Source: Saccoglossus kowalevskii
Taxonomy: Eukaryota > Hemichordata > Enteropneusta > Harrimaniidae
Length of the DNA stretch: 33,390 nucleotides
Reading direction: 5' to 3'
Assembly (NCBI RefSeq): GCF_000003605.2
Contig: NW_003135342.1
Coordinates: 511,334 to 544,723 of the forward strand
A program made the translations under genes and the position numbers. Shown here piece after piece: positions 21,061-31,931 of the stretch (positions within the stretch are counted from its first letter, which is position 1; every line of letters starts with the position of its first letter). The notes under the pieces are model-generated. The model made no database searches, had not been told where the DNA came from, and saw only the letters and a list, made by a program, of their open reading frames with translations.

Positions 21061-21072
21061 TGCGCATGCGCA
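21061..21072. promoter_or_regulatory. Perfect NRF-1 palindrome outside an element
   Basis: TGCGCATGCGCA matches the NRF-1 consensus YGCGCAYGCGCR in full. It is not embedded in a recognisable MITE, though TTAA-type elements lie within 200 bp. No promoter is seen beside it. Confidence 0.35.
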
Positions 21073-21207
21073 TAGAACAAAATTTATTTATACGGTATGC
21101 TCTTTTCTATAAAATGTTGGAGTCATGTTTCTAAAAAAAACTGTACGATGATCTTATATCTTGATGACATTACTAATTAGAGCACGAAAGAGGTAAACTA
21201 TATCACT

Positions 21208-21236
21208 TGAAGCGGGAGGGTCGTCACCTGCTTTAA
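21208..21236 (+). mobile_element. Family 1 deletion remnant (about 29 bp)
   Basis: TTGAAGCGGGAGGGTCGTCA CCTG is directly followed by CTTTAA. It looks like one arm joined to the last bases of the other, with everything between removed. It lies 33 bp before a complete family 2 copy. Confidence 0.55.
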
Positions 21237-21268
21237 TTTGGCCCAAAGCTCTTTGAATTCCCATATAA

Positions 21269-21401
21269 TTAAAGCGTGGCAGTCGTCGTGCCGAGTCCTG
21301 TTCGATATGGGCCTCACAGCGACTTATATAACCCGTGTAAAATACATTGTTTATTTACATGAAATTCGGACACGCGCTGCGCGACGACCACCGCGCTTTA
21401 A
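21269..21401 (+). mobile_element. TTAA-flanked MITE, family 2, complete
   Basis: A 133-bp copy with TTAA on both sides. The arms TTAAAGCGTGGCAGTCGTCG and CGACGACCACCGCGCTTTAA are strongly inverted. This is the best-preserved family 2 copy. Confidence 0.85.
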
Positions 21402-21627
21402 TATTAAGTGACATTTGATATATTCCTGTACAACCATGGCGCAGGTCTAGTTTAGAATACAGATGATATGACACGGTAAGCGTCTGGCATTACGCCTTAC
21501 GATTTGTGTGTGTTCAAGGAGTGCTTGGAGATGATGAATACTAGCTTATGACGCCACTCATTTCAACTGGTTACACGAAAACGTGTTATAACTTTATAAA
21601 TTCAACTTACTTTATATACCAATTGTA

Positions 21628-21724
21628 ATTGAATGTAAAATATAGGGAAAAAAGTATATTCGCTGGATTTTATTTTCACTGAATCATTCCTTCAGCGAAA
21701 ATAGCGAAAATTAATTCCAAGCGA
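21628..21724 (+). repeat. Dispersed repeat, inverse copy at 25841-25935
   Basis: About 97 bp ('ttgaatgtaaaatataggga...cagcgaaaatagcgaaaatt') whose reverse complement recurs near 25841-25935 at roughly 90% identity by eye. It is rich in 'gcgaaaat' and 'attttatttt' phrases. Non-coding. Confidence 0.65.
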
Positions 21725-21904
21725 AAATTAAGTATTTTACAGTACTAAAAATTATGTGCTTATTTTTGTTTTCATAAAAATACAGAATATTTTATTTTCA
21801 CAGGGCATTATTATGACAACATTTTCAGAATTTCTTTGTATTCAGTAAACATTTTTTTTAATTTTTTTTTTATATTTTTTTGTGCCAGGCAACAGTTCCG
21901 GACA

Positions 21905-22072
21905 TTGAGTGTCACTGTTGTCTCTCCTGACTTTTGTTTCTGTATTTGCAAATTGCAAGTGCTAGTGACGACACATAGTGCATTTTGCCACAGAAGTCTT
22001 ATTCATGTTTGGATCTACATGACAGGGCAGTGTGGCCATCTCTCTGCCAAATGGCAATTTGTAATGCGCTAT
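21905..22072 (+). mobile_element. LINE 3' tail, solo copy
   Basis: Matches the reverse complement of 4492-4655 (cactgttgtctctcc..., cacatagtgcattttgccac, ...aatgcgctat). Both copies lose similarity at the same base after AATGCGCTAT, marking the 3' end of the LINE. This one is truncated to its tail of about 168 bp. Confidence 0.7.
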
Positions 22073-22965
22073 CCTGGCGTCAACCAGGCCCGGTCGAACA
22101 CAAGTACCTGCGGACTTTAACCAAGGTTCCCCCAAAGTCGCATTCGTTAGTGAATTAATCTCGGCCAGTGGAATTGGCCTTCCCATTGAGTCTGTGGCAC
22201 ACTCACCCAGGGTAGGGGTCGACCCTTTGATGTTCAGCCTAAGGTAGGATTTGTACATTTAGTTGTTTCGAATTTGAAAAACAACAACATTATAAATCTT
22301 TCGTTTAGCATGTATATATATTTCACATAGAGATAATTATAGAATTGAAATAAGTTACATTTTAGTTTCATAATATAACAGTAAATACTGGCGTAATCAA
22401 AATGCCGGGTTTCCCATAATACTACCTTTAAAAAGGAAGTCCATACCGAAAACTTGATTAACCGAAACTGATAACCAATTCATGTAGACACTTGCGGCAA
22501 TTTGAACATTAATATACATCGTGGCTCATATACATTTCTGCAGTAAAGAACAAAACACTACCTACGCAAAAAAAAAAAAAAAAAAAATATTTGTATATCT
22601 ATAAACGGGATTTTTCATGAGAGTATTTAATAACCATGCTGCATGCCAATCGAAACGTTTAGCAGGAAATATTACTGCTTATTTGATACGGTGCAAGATA
22701 CCATATGCACATTACGGGTAAACATCATCACACGAGGAAATGAAAATCATGTGAAGGAACCGTTTTTAATGCAGCGATATGAGAGTATTACAAAAATAAT
22801 AATAAGTATATAAGCCCAACGATGCAATAAACAAATAGATCACCTGGTATCACATATTTGTAAAGCTGGCTGATACTCTAAGCATCGTGAGATGTACTAT
22901 ACACTCATCTTAGTTTCGTTGGTTATACTAGCACGGGACTTCCTCGTGTCAACAATATTACGCAT
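22073..22965. other. Non-coding stretch
   Basis: The first 190 bp are less AT-rich and may be an unidentified repeat, since an open minus frame crosses both this and the LINE tail. An A20 run lies at 22568-22587. Nothing else was recognised. Confidence 0.35.
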
Positions 22966-23217
22966 TACTTTTCCCACAATCTAATGTGCTCTTCTAATGG
23001 AAATCACAAATTCGAGGGTTGACCTGGGCGCGGCTTGCCCTATTTACCGCCGATGACTCCGTCGACACCTTCCAATCACCTAAAAATAACGTAATTAAAG
23101 CTTGGTAACTTTCCAGTTTGTACTCGTCGATCTACGCAACAGTCAAAGTCGCCATCTTTGTTTATATTAGACCCATATATCTCACGCATGCGTGGCGCGA
23201 CGACAACTGCACTTTAA
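22966..23217 (+). mobile_element. TTAA-type element, family 3, left-truncated
   Basis: Follows the 9040-9338 copy from 'tttcccacaatctaatg' to the right end 'cgacgacaactgcactttaa'. The left arm has been replaced by unrelated sequence. It still contains gacctgggcgcg and ttccaatcac. Confidence 0.75.
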
Positions 23218-24979
23218 AAGTGAAAATAACATATTCAACCACTGACCAAAGGCATAAAGAAAATACCATTGAAATCGCAGAACATCTACAACTTAAATAC
23301 AGATAATACATTGCAAAACATGGCTAAATCAGTGAAAGAATAGACCAGGGCCCAGGTGTATCGATAAGAGTGAGCACATCCCGCTTCATCTGTAACACTC
23401 CTCATTTATATTTCCGGGTCATACTCAAACGCTTGCTTTCTGACTGAGAGGTAATCTTACAAAGGACATTGATGACACCCGAGATCAACTGTGTAATATT
23501 AACCACGTGATGTTTGTCAGATATCGTTTAAATGTTATAACCAGGTTTAAAGGGGAACCGCTCAATCTAATGGATTGCACCAAAGAATCATGGGACACTA
23601 TTGTTTATGTTGCTACAATCTATCTTTTATTATCCATTGTTATTTTAATACAGAAAATAAATTTGTTGTGAGATTAGGCTTAACTGGAAGGTGCCCCTTT
23701 AATAATTTAGACAAAACAGTGCCGCATTTAAAACACATACACACTTCAGGCCCGGACATAACTTTAAAATGTATAACCCGTATGGGCATACTAGGCATAA
23801 CACGTTATAACTCATAATATACAAGCCATTTTTTGTGGGTTTAGAAATTATTCATCGGTAATAAGACCTTACCCTGGATCACCTAAAACCACCCTCGTTA
23901 TAATCGTATACACGTTTGCTCGTTACTTTATATGTCAGTATTCGCCTACACACACTGGTTACTAAAATCATACCATCTTCATTTTACTGACTTTCTAACA
24001 TAAAGTAAATCTAGATATTGCTCTATTAAGCTAGTAATTAAGAAGCGTAAATTATGTCGTGACAGACTCTGTACACATAATGAATAGAGAGGCACGCATT
24101 ACTTATAGTTTAACACGTGTCACTGTTATATATAATACAAAAAAAAAATGTTTTGAAAAATAAGTTTTTTTTAATTGTACTAGTAGTATCATACGTTACA
24201 TTGTTGTATCACACCCACTTTTACGAGTCTGTCATTTGAGAAGCTTTGAAATAAAGCATCACTTGCTCTATAATTGAGGCATGTGTTCTATTTCCGAATA
24301 TATATGTATATTAGACTGTTCAATGCTTCCGCAAAATTGCTTCGTTATTGCCATAGCAGTATCAATTAGTACATATACGTGAATTCAAAGGTATCATGTC
24401 TGAGATTCGATTCGACCATTGTGTATGACGTACGGGTCAGTAGACCGCCCAGCGTAATATCACCTGCCTGTCAATCATTTCCCATGTTTCAGTTTCCCAA
24501 CAATACATGTGGTCAAATTAATGTTTCCTCATTGTATTAAATAGTTATTCACTTTATGTTATATTTCCATTCCAAAGCAATATATTTATAGGATTTGGCT
24601 ATAATTCGCGTATGGTCAAGGTACGTAAAACAGTATAAAACACGGTTGGCAATACATGGGAAGTAAACAGTGAAGAAAATAGAATTCCCCTATAAAATAA
24701 TTCAGCAGGGGCCATTGTATTCAACTGTTTTGAGATAGTATCGGCTATCCAAGAGTCGCTTTAAGACAATCACTCAGCGCGAAAGAATGTACCCAGGTTC
24801 GTGTTGTATACACTAGCGTTGTGTCCAGAGAACTTAGCCCACTTAGCTGATACGACCTACACGTAGATATACTAGATTCGACCCAAAGGAATTCACACAT
24901 TAGTTCATTACAGATAATCGAGCATTAATCATCCAAACTGTAAGCTGAGGTAATGTCTCTCTCTCCAGTTCTCTCCTTC
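23218..24979. other. Non-coding stretch
   Basis: No supportable exon; the 80-codon frame at 23575-23817 has no domain. A phrase at 23868-23900 (ccttaccctggatcacctaa) recurs in the same orientation at 26493, so part of this is repeat-derived. Confidence 0.35.
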
Positions 24980-24989
24980 TCTTCCTTGC

Positions 24990-25130
24990 AAAGTCTAACA
25001 AACTCTACCATTAACTCTAAGGCGTGACAGAATAAACATGCGATCAGCCAATCGCTGCAGTCGTTGGCACGATCACGTGATTACCAGGGTTGTGTCTCAC
25101 CCTTAAAGCATTGCAGAAGTCGCCACCAAT
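24990..25130 (-). repeat. Dispersed repeat, inverse copy at 30338-30475
   Basis: About 140 bp, including gatcagccaatcgctgcagt, cacgatcacgtgattaccag and gtctcaccc. Its reverse complement recurs near 30338-30475 at high identity in the centre. The centre holds a CCAAT-like box and an E-box palindrome (ATCACGTGAT). Confidence 0.7.
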
Positions 25131-25840
25131 AGATACAAATGTAGCTATTTAAACATGTTCAGTTACCCCTTCATTATTTAGATAGCAGTCAACTATGCCT
25201 AAAGTTGCGAATAGTTGTATTTCGGATTCAAAATATAAGACTATTTATCACCAAGGGGAATACCGGCAGAGGAACTAAAATATGCGTGTTGTACTTTCAA
25301 AGTGTCAGTTCGTGTTTTGTGTTCATATGTGTACTCAGCGAGGGGTAGCATTCGCCTGGCTATGATTAAAAAATATTCTATTTAAAGTGAGAGAATAGAA
25401 ACAGGAATTTCATATTGCAGTCCATCGTGTGCAACCAGTTCGATTTCGTATGTAAATAGACCACTGATTGGTAGATGGAAATTGCCAGCGTGTGTTTTGT
25501 ATGTGTAAATAAGCCAGTGTTGCCAGGCTTACGAAGCTAGTACACAGATTGAAGACCATGGTTCTGAAGTCGCATTGACTCGCACTTTTTATTCATGAAA
25601 TGGTTGGCCATCCATCGACAGAAACTGACACTGGTGTTGTTGCTTGCAAAGCTTTTATATATAAGTAGACACATTTTTATGAACGCTCCTGACTGCGTTT
25701 CCTCATTTTCTGCATACTCAATCATACATAAGGTCTGACACTCCATGTACATGCATATCGTTTAATGTTGTGTACCCCATAGGCAGAACGTAGGTTGAAT
25801 ACACGTCTCTTTATTTCTCTCTTTGAGCACCAAAATCAGC
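25131..25840. other. Non-coding stretch
   Basis: No splice-bounded exon. The reverse-strand open frame at 25537-25752 has no recognisable domain. Confidence 0.35.
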
Positions 25841-25935
25841 TTGGAATTCATTTTCGCTATTTTCGCTGAAGGGATAATTCAGTAAAAATAAAATCCAGTG
25901 AAAATACCTTTTTTCCTATATTTTACATTCAACTC
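25841..25935 (-). repeat. Dispersed repeat, inverse of 21628-21724
   Basis: Reverse complement of the earlier copy, with a few substitutions. Similarity fades into further 'gtgaaaataaa' phrases up to about 26030. Confidence 0.65.
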
Positions 25936-27074
25936 GTCAAAAATCTGTGAAAATAAATTCCATACAAAATACCCAAAAAGTCTTTTCAGCGAAAATTAGT
26001 TCTAACTAAAATAAAATATTTTACCACAGTTTTTTTCATGCGTGTTCAAAAATTTGCTTGCGGCACGTAGCTAATAAAAAACGTTGTCCATTTGGTCCAA
26101 AAAATATCCAGAAAAAAAATGACAAAATGCATAAAATTAGACAAAATGTGGCGCCAAATATCGTGCTCGAAGGGTTAAGGCATTTATACTCCCTTTGTAG
26201 TGTGATGTGCTGATGTATTCATCAATGTGAGGACATTGGTTCAACCACCTGTTGCTCCTAACTAGTGGTAAAATAAGAAGATGAACATTCAGTCCGCTCC
26301 CATTAGACAATATAATAGCCAATGCCCGTTCAGCTGACGGATAAATATACTTACAAGTATTTGCCCATAGTACACACATTTTCACAAAACTGTGATCGTC
26401 AAGAATGCAGTATCTTGGCTTTTTATCGTTAATCTGTTCTTCACTACACAAGCCATCATGTTTTGTACCTTCTAGAAACCACTTATTAGTACCTTACCCT
26501 GGATCATCTAAAAGCCTCCTTGTTATCATCGTTTCATTCCCCAAGAAATTCTAATATCCTTTGCACGTAATATATACCTACTTAATTAGCGTCTTTCAAA
26601 TGTAAGTACAATAGATTCTAATTCTTCCTGTTTCGGTTTGTGTGCAATCTGTAATAACGATTTTGGACAGGTTTGAAAAGCTTAAGGCTGATGCTATTCA
26701 CAATTTTGACCAAGTAAATTAGAAAGACAGGAACACTAGAAACCCATTTCTTGACGAAATTAAATGTTTAAATTAGCATATAACTGTTTATTGCAGCATT
26801 GGACCTCGTTATACATCGTTCTAGGTGTGTACTACAAGTAAAATACAATTCAATGTATTAACCTGGATATTCATACAGTTGTGCACTTCACAGTTAGACC
26901 AGGGTGATTTTTCGGATGATTTTTTCAAATCTGATATTGTCGGCCCAAACCATTCTCTGAACCAGCAGTGTCTGTGATGATACTATCTACAATCGATTAT
27001 TTTAAAACATTTCATGAGATATGTAGTCATTTGCGACTCGTGAATAATAAATATTACTATAGCAATACGAATAT
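25936..27074. other. Non-coding stretch
   Basis: Contains a 104-codon reverse-strand open frame (26137-26451) with no domain I recognise. Its 3' part reads 'ttaacccttcgagcacg', a phrase common in dispersed invertebrate repeats. I do not call it a gene. Confidence 0.35.
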
Positions 27075-27231
27075 TCCCCGGAAACACCTGTGCATGCGGC
27101 AAACGACCATAGTGTGTCGTTGTTTACAAACAAACGTCTACCCGTGAGCCTTTGCCTTTTTAGCGTGCGTTGTTTTTGTCGCTTGGGACTCAATTCCTGC
27201 GCGTGCGCAGATGACGATCTCACCACTTTAA
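27075..27231 (+). mobile_element. TTAA MITE, family 1, diverged
   Basis: The left arm is eroded (ccccggaaacacctgtgcat), while the interior and right arm are clear, ending in 'caccactttaa'. TGTTTAC core near 27119-27125 and an NRF-1-type TGCGCGTGCGCA in the right arm (about 27198-27209). Confidence 0.75.
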
Positions 27232-28480
27232 AATGTGAAACAATGTTTCTTTTATATAAATAGAGACTGGTCGTCGTAATCAAAGTTAGCTGCCCATTAG
27301 GTATAGCGATAACTATCGTAGATGCTAAATGTACATTCGACTCCTATGCCTTAGTTTTCCCCACGCTTTAGTAGTTATGTGAGCGGAAATGTCCACCCAC
27401 ACTGAGAACAAGAACAGAACACGGGATAGACGGCTTGACCAGCCCTGTGACTGAAGGTCTCATGCCACTAATTAACCAATGGCTGCTCGTAGTCAATTTA
27501 AATGCCCAGCAAGAACCAATGAAATTTTTTAAATATTATTTTTCTCAGGTGCTCCCTGTTTGAGGGCGTAATCACCTGGGTGAGACCAACATGTGGTCTT
27601 TTGTTTACTACTTAGCGGCTGTGTACCTGTGGGTTTATTCTGTGTGTTAATGGATGTTCTAATCTTGGTGTTTTTCCAGTGATTTCTCTTGGTGCAATCC
27701 AAATACAGTAGGTGTGTCTTGTTTACCTGAGATTTGCAAGAGTTTGAGCTGGCCAACATGTTAGTTTTTTTCATATGGTTGATTACTGGCATGTTGATTT
27801 CCCATTTTTGAGCCATATTTTCAACTTTCTTCGTCATTTTCATATAGCAATCTCGTCATATGTTAACATTGTCGTCTATGGAAATTCAATTAGTGGTATG
27901 AGCCCAGAACCGCTGTTCTCCCGGCCATGATTGGAGCAGATTTGGCATGTTGGCAGAATGTACTCATCTTTCACTGCCGAGCAAACCAGTCCACCCCGGG
28001 AAATGAGCAGCCAATTTAACTAAGGCTGAGGAAGACGCAATATGATCCGTTGAGCCAACAATTCGGTCGTAAATCTATGAGTGATGCAACTGCAGTACAG
28101 TAGTGATTTGTGTGGAACTGAGGCAAATCAAATTGAGGCGTAGAATAAAAAGCAGCAACATGAGGGGACATGTTGATTGATGAATGTATATAAGCTAGGG
28201 GGCCGTATATCGGAAATACTTCAACATTCTAACAAATTGACATCACTATTTGAGTACTATTTTAACTGCCTTAACGATTTAGAAAAAACAATAAAAATTT
28301 ATTGAGCTTTAATAATATCGTTTTGTTCAGGACTTATTCTACGCTTTGGAATAATAATATAAATTCACATCGCCATCGTTACTCATTGTGTTTGGCAAGA
28401 ATCCATAATACAATGATTTATTTTTTCTAGATGTTTAACGTGATAATAATATTAAAAAAAAAGGACGCGCATAAAAAACA
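27232..28480. other. Non-coding stretch with a possible weak inverted repeat
   Basis: The phrases 'ctcatgccactaatta' (27463) and 'attagtggtatgag' (27889) face each other about 430 bp apart and may be ends of an old element. The 104-codon reverse frame between them (27529-27843) is lysine/asparagine-rich without a domain. Confidence 0.3.
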
Positions 28481-28720
28481 ACATATGTTGTGGTTGCCAT
28501 GGTATACGTGCGTTCCATGCTTCCTTTCAACACCCCCAAAACAGCCGTCAGGTTGAGATGTTGTTATCAATCAACGCCAACGCATCGGTGTCATGACCAC
28601 GGCAACATTGAACACCTCAGCGTCAATTTGAGTTCAGTTGTGACACGATCACCATTCTATACACAACTTACAGCAATCGCTTCCGCACAATTCTGCCAAA
28701 GGCGAGCTTTTGTTGTCGAC

Positions 28721-28849
28721 ATGGCATTATTTTCTGTTCTGTTTGTGGCTATAGTGCTCGTCGTCTCCGTGACAATGTTGACCTGGGTATATTACCGAAG
28801 TTGATACTATAATTATCGTCCCTTGCGTCAATATGAAAACAATGATCGG
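28721..28849 (+). CDS. Hydrophobic tail segment, copy 1 (ends WVYYRS stop)
   Basis: In frame from ATG 28721, a run of about 24 mainly hydrophobic residues ends in TMLTWVYYRS and TGA at 28802-28804. A phase-1 acceptor (GGCTATAG|TG at 28754/28755) lies inside it, so it may be either an ATG-started 27-residue peptide or a terminal membrane-anchor exon. A GTAAGT donor follows at 28850. The last 22 codons align without gaps to 31013-31081, with many synonymous differences. The host gene is unknown. Confidence 0.4.
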
Positions 28850-29430
28850 TAAGTTACCTTCACGTTCTTTTTACCAAATGCGACTTTCGAACACGTTCAC
28901 TAACCTGATACGATCTGGCACTGAATTACGCTCATCGATCTGCCTAACCTGTGTATCATATTAAGAAATACCGTATGATATTATTTCAAACCATATATAT
29001 TCGATACAATATTACAGACCGAATCGTAAGTATTGGTTCATCGTCCTTGATATAACATGTTTGGATGTGTCTGTATACCACTTTTATTACTACTTCAGTA
29101 TGTAGCATTGTCGTGTGCTTCAAAGCGGTACGATTGACCTAATTTAAAGGCGATTAAGGTCGGAAAAAAATAAATCAATGGAAATTATAATCCGACAGTT
29201 GCGCGTCCATGACGTATTGCAACGGTACAGTGGCTGGTAAACATAAGGCATACACTGTGCGCATGCGTATACAAGAACAGATATATCGCATTTAATTTCA
29301 TTTAATTAATTTCTTTTGATTTGGTACGTCTACTCACGTAATTAATAATATTATTTGATGGATTTGTTTGTTCGGTATCACAACCAAGTAATGTGTTTTA
29401 CAAAGCATTTTCCCTAACATCAATTTTCAG
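28850..29430. other. Non-coding, probable intron-like spacer
   Basis: No exon recognised. The first bases after the GTAAGT donor resemble those after the donor at 31198, consistent with a duplicated unit. Confidence 0.3.
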
Positions 29431-29561
29431 ACAATAGCAGCACTAAGCAATGCCATGGTGATGAGATGTGTGTTCTGACAATGCAGCGTTTGGGAAAGAG
29501 AAATCAAAGCAGTTTTGGCGTATTCATACATTCATTCATCGCATTCTGTTGTGGACTGTGA
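29431..29561 (+). CDS. Candidate short cysteine-containing exon
   Basis: A strong acceptor (ATCAATTTTCAG|AC) entered in phase 1 gives NSSTKQCHGDEMCVLTMQR, then LGKRNQSSFGVF and ...FCCGL before TGA at 29559-29561. The same frame is then open to a TAA at 29724-29726, including HTPCSEQNCSTKNN. The C-x5-C spacing and the later C-x4-C recall small cysteine-rich secreted domains, but the match is too weak to name. Possibly a pseudo-exon with one internal stop. Confidence 0.25.
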
Positions 29562-29726
29562 CGTCATAATCCTTCGGCGCATCCTACGTGGACGCGGCGA
29601 TACGTCGTGATTTCGTTGCGAGGGGATACAACCACGACTCATGATGAGGAGAACAGACCGCTAACACAACATACCCCATGTTCAGAGCAGAACTGTTCAA
29701 CTAAGAATAATCACGTTTCAGAGTAA

Positions 29727-30337
29727 ACCACAAATACTGTGACCTAGGTACTTCAATCATGTATTTCTCTGAAACTTCGAAACATCGGAAAATGGGCCAG
29801 CGGAGGTCAACACGTTCGCCAATACTTTTGATTACAAAAAACAGCTATTAAAAAAACGTGTGCATATTGCCAGAATTGTTAACGCCGCCACAATAAACCT
29901 AACACGAACACTAAAATGTTTATTAAATATACGCGTATGTTTATCAAAATATATAATTAAAAACTATAATGCAATCTACAATTCAACATCAAAGTCTCCA
30001 TAAACGCACGATTGAACACAGACGTTATGCAACTCGGCGTGAATTATTTTAATCTTTATTGTAAAACTGAAATACGTGTATGCAATTTTATACATTTTTT
30101 TTGTGAACAAGTCAAATAACTTATTTATTAGAATTGAATCTCTTTGATCTATTGGAAGCTTTTCATGTTGATTAAAATTGATATTTATCTAACTTTTATC
30201 CTAGTTTCCTTGGTATTATTCTTTATGGGTTTGTTCCTATCGCTTAGCACAATTATTCGTTTAATTAATGTATTCGGGGTAAGTTGTCCCACATACAGGA
30301 ATTTGATGATCAATAGATTGTTTACCTATTGTATGTA
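29727..30337. other. Non-coding stretch
   Basis: AT-rich; a 64-codon hydrophobic frame at 30144-30338 is compositional and lacks support. Confidence 0.35.
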
Positions 30338-30475
30338 GTAGTTGCAACTTCGCAAGGCTTTAACCGTGAGACACTTCCCTGGTAATCACGTGATCGTGCC
30401 AACGACTGCAGCGATTGGCTGAACGCAGTGTTTACTAAATTACTTTGACACGCCTTACAGACTTTTAACATAGAC
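30338..30475 (+). repeat. Dispersed repeat, inverse of 24990-25130
   Basis: Includes ctggtaatcacgtgatcgtg and ccaacgactgcagcgattgg. Inverted relative to the other copy, 5.2 kb away. Confidence 0.7.
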
Positions 30476-31012
30476 GGTAGGTAACTTTTTGTGACAAGAG
30501 AACGAAGAAGCTGGACAGCGAGGGGTTACCTCGGCTGACAGATGGAACAGATGTATAAAGCCAAAAATGTGAGCGGAATGAAACGAGAATAGACAACGGA
30601 TTTAGTATGTAAGAATACGTCTATATGTTGAATTAGGAAACAAGTTTAGTGTATATATTCTGTTAGTAGTGGGTACCATTACAACAATAAATCATAGATG
30701 TATTAAAAGTGCTAATTCTACACATCCTTGCCAGTACTCACATATCCCCGTCTTTATTTCATACACTTCACTTCATAAGTGAGTATCAGTGGTATACTCC
30801 CTAAGCAATTGAAAGGTTAAAAAAACAGCTGTGGCTGTCAACATGTTTTGTTCACTAAGCGCTCTCTGCAATTATGATACACCCACGTTCAATGTGCCCA
30901 CTAACATAACGTGTCAAGGTTTGCCACGTCGAATTAGTAAACATCATATCCAATATAACCGATCAAATCACTCAGCTCACTCCAAAAATAAAACAAAAGA
31001 GTTTTTTTTCAG

Positions 31013-31081
31013 GTTCCGTTTGTCTCAGTCGTTCTCGTTTCTGTCGCGACCATGCTTGTATGGGTGAATTACAGATCATAA
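31013..31081 (+). CDS. Hydrophobic tail segment, copy 2 (ends WVNYRS stop)
   Basis: After a T8CAG acceptor (ends 31012), 22 codons and TAA encode VPFVSVVLVSVATMLV then WVNYRS. There is no ATG in frame (a stop lies at 30989-30991), so it must be spliced in or be a relic. A second AG at 31027-31028 would enter in phase 1. It pairs residue by residue with copy 1. It looks like the membrane anchor and very short cytoplasmic end of a surface protein. The upstream exons were not found. Confidence 0.4.
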   Translation, partial: VPFVSVVLVSVATMLVWVNYRS

Positions 31082-31128
31082 TACACGGTTATAGTTTCAG
31101 AAGAATGTAATAGTCAGCCACAGTTTGA

Positions 31129-31197
31129 ATGAAAAGTGAATGGATTAACGATGAGAGCTTCATCTACAAAATACTGTGTGTTTGTATCTGGATCGGT
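31129..31197 (+). CDS. Possible leader exon with phase-1 donor
   Basis: ATG 31129 opens MKSEWINDESFIYKILCVC then IWI and a G|GTAAGT donor at 31197/31198, the same exit phase as the other leader exons. The hydrophobic part is short. It sits 48 nt after the stop of tail copy 2; a reduced equivalent (MKTMI, G|GTAAGT) follows tail copy 1. It could be non-coding 3' UTR ending in a donor rather than a leader. Confidence 0.25.
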
Positions 31198-31765
31198 AAG
31201 TTCGATTTCACGTGTCATAAACGAAATTCCTTCGATGACGCGGTAAATAGGACGGACACGCAGCAATTGTTTTCAATGCGCCATCTGTTTTATAATACAT
31301 TGCTACACATTGCTACGTGCGATTAGAAGCATCACTGAACATTGTTTACGCGTATCATTCGCTCATGCAACACAAGCTACAAGTCACTTTGGTACAAATT
31401 AGAACACTGTTCGAGAAAGAAACGAAACGCAACTAAGAGTGTATCGCGTCGCTGCGATCTCTGGTAAGCCTGCTCCCAAAACCCCGTTAGATTCGTTTTT
31501 TTTAGCAGCACCGGCACTCTTACCTCAGCCGTTTTGGTGTTTATTTTCAAGATTAAAATTTTATCAATTTTAGGATATTACAATTAGTTTCTGTAACAGT
31601 GACTGTTCATTGTCTATACGGATATCCCATGCTATGTAGTATAAAGTTATACGGGTTATATCGAACCTAATTGAAGGCGCTGCTCACCAGTTTGTAATGT
31701 ATATGATTTGTAGTATATTTATTACAACAACAAAATAATTACGACCCACAACATTTTATTTTCAG

Positions 31766-31931
31766 TTTTGCGTTAAAAGATAATTTTGCCAGGAGGCGTT
31801 TTCATACAACAACTTGTGCGGGAATGCACGGAATTGTCTATGTCCTTCATTCTGATGGGGATGCTCATACCATTAAATCACTGGATGTTGCGATTACTCC
31901 AAATGATAATGATTATATACTGCACTATTAA
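31766..31931 (+). CDS. Candidate exon of uncertain reality
   Basis: A good acceptor (TTTTATTTTCAG) followed in phase 2 by 54 open codons, FALKDNFARRRFHTTTCAGM...GIVYVLHSDGDAHTIKSLDV...NDNDYILHY, and a TAA. The end faintly resembles an Ig E-F region (hydrophobic strand, then ND-D-YIL) but lacks the cysteine. The phase differs from every other exon here, so it may be chance or a relic. Confidence 0.2.

Noticed and set aside
21962-22258. 98-codon reverse frame sharing TSVAKCTMC with the frame at 4501-4695
   Set aside because: The similarity is the antisense of the LINE 3' tail; it ends with the repeat.
26137-26451. 104-codon reverse frame
   Set aside because: Its downstream part matches a common repeat phrase and no domain is visible.
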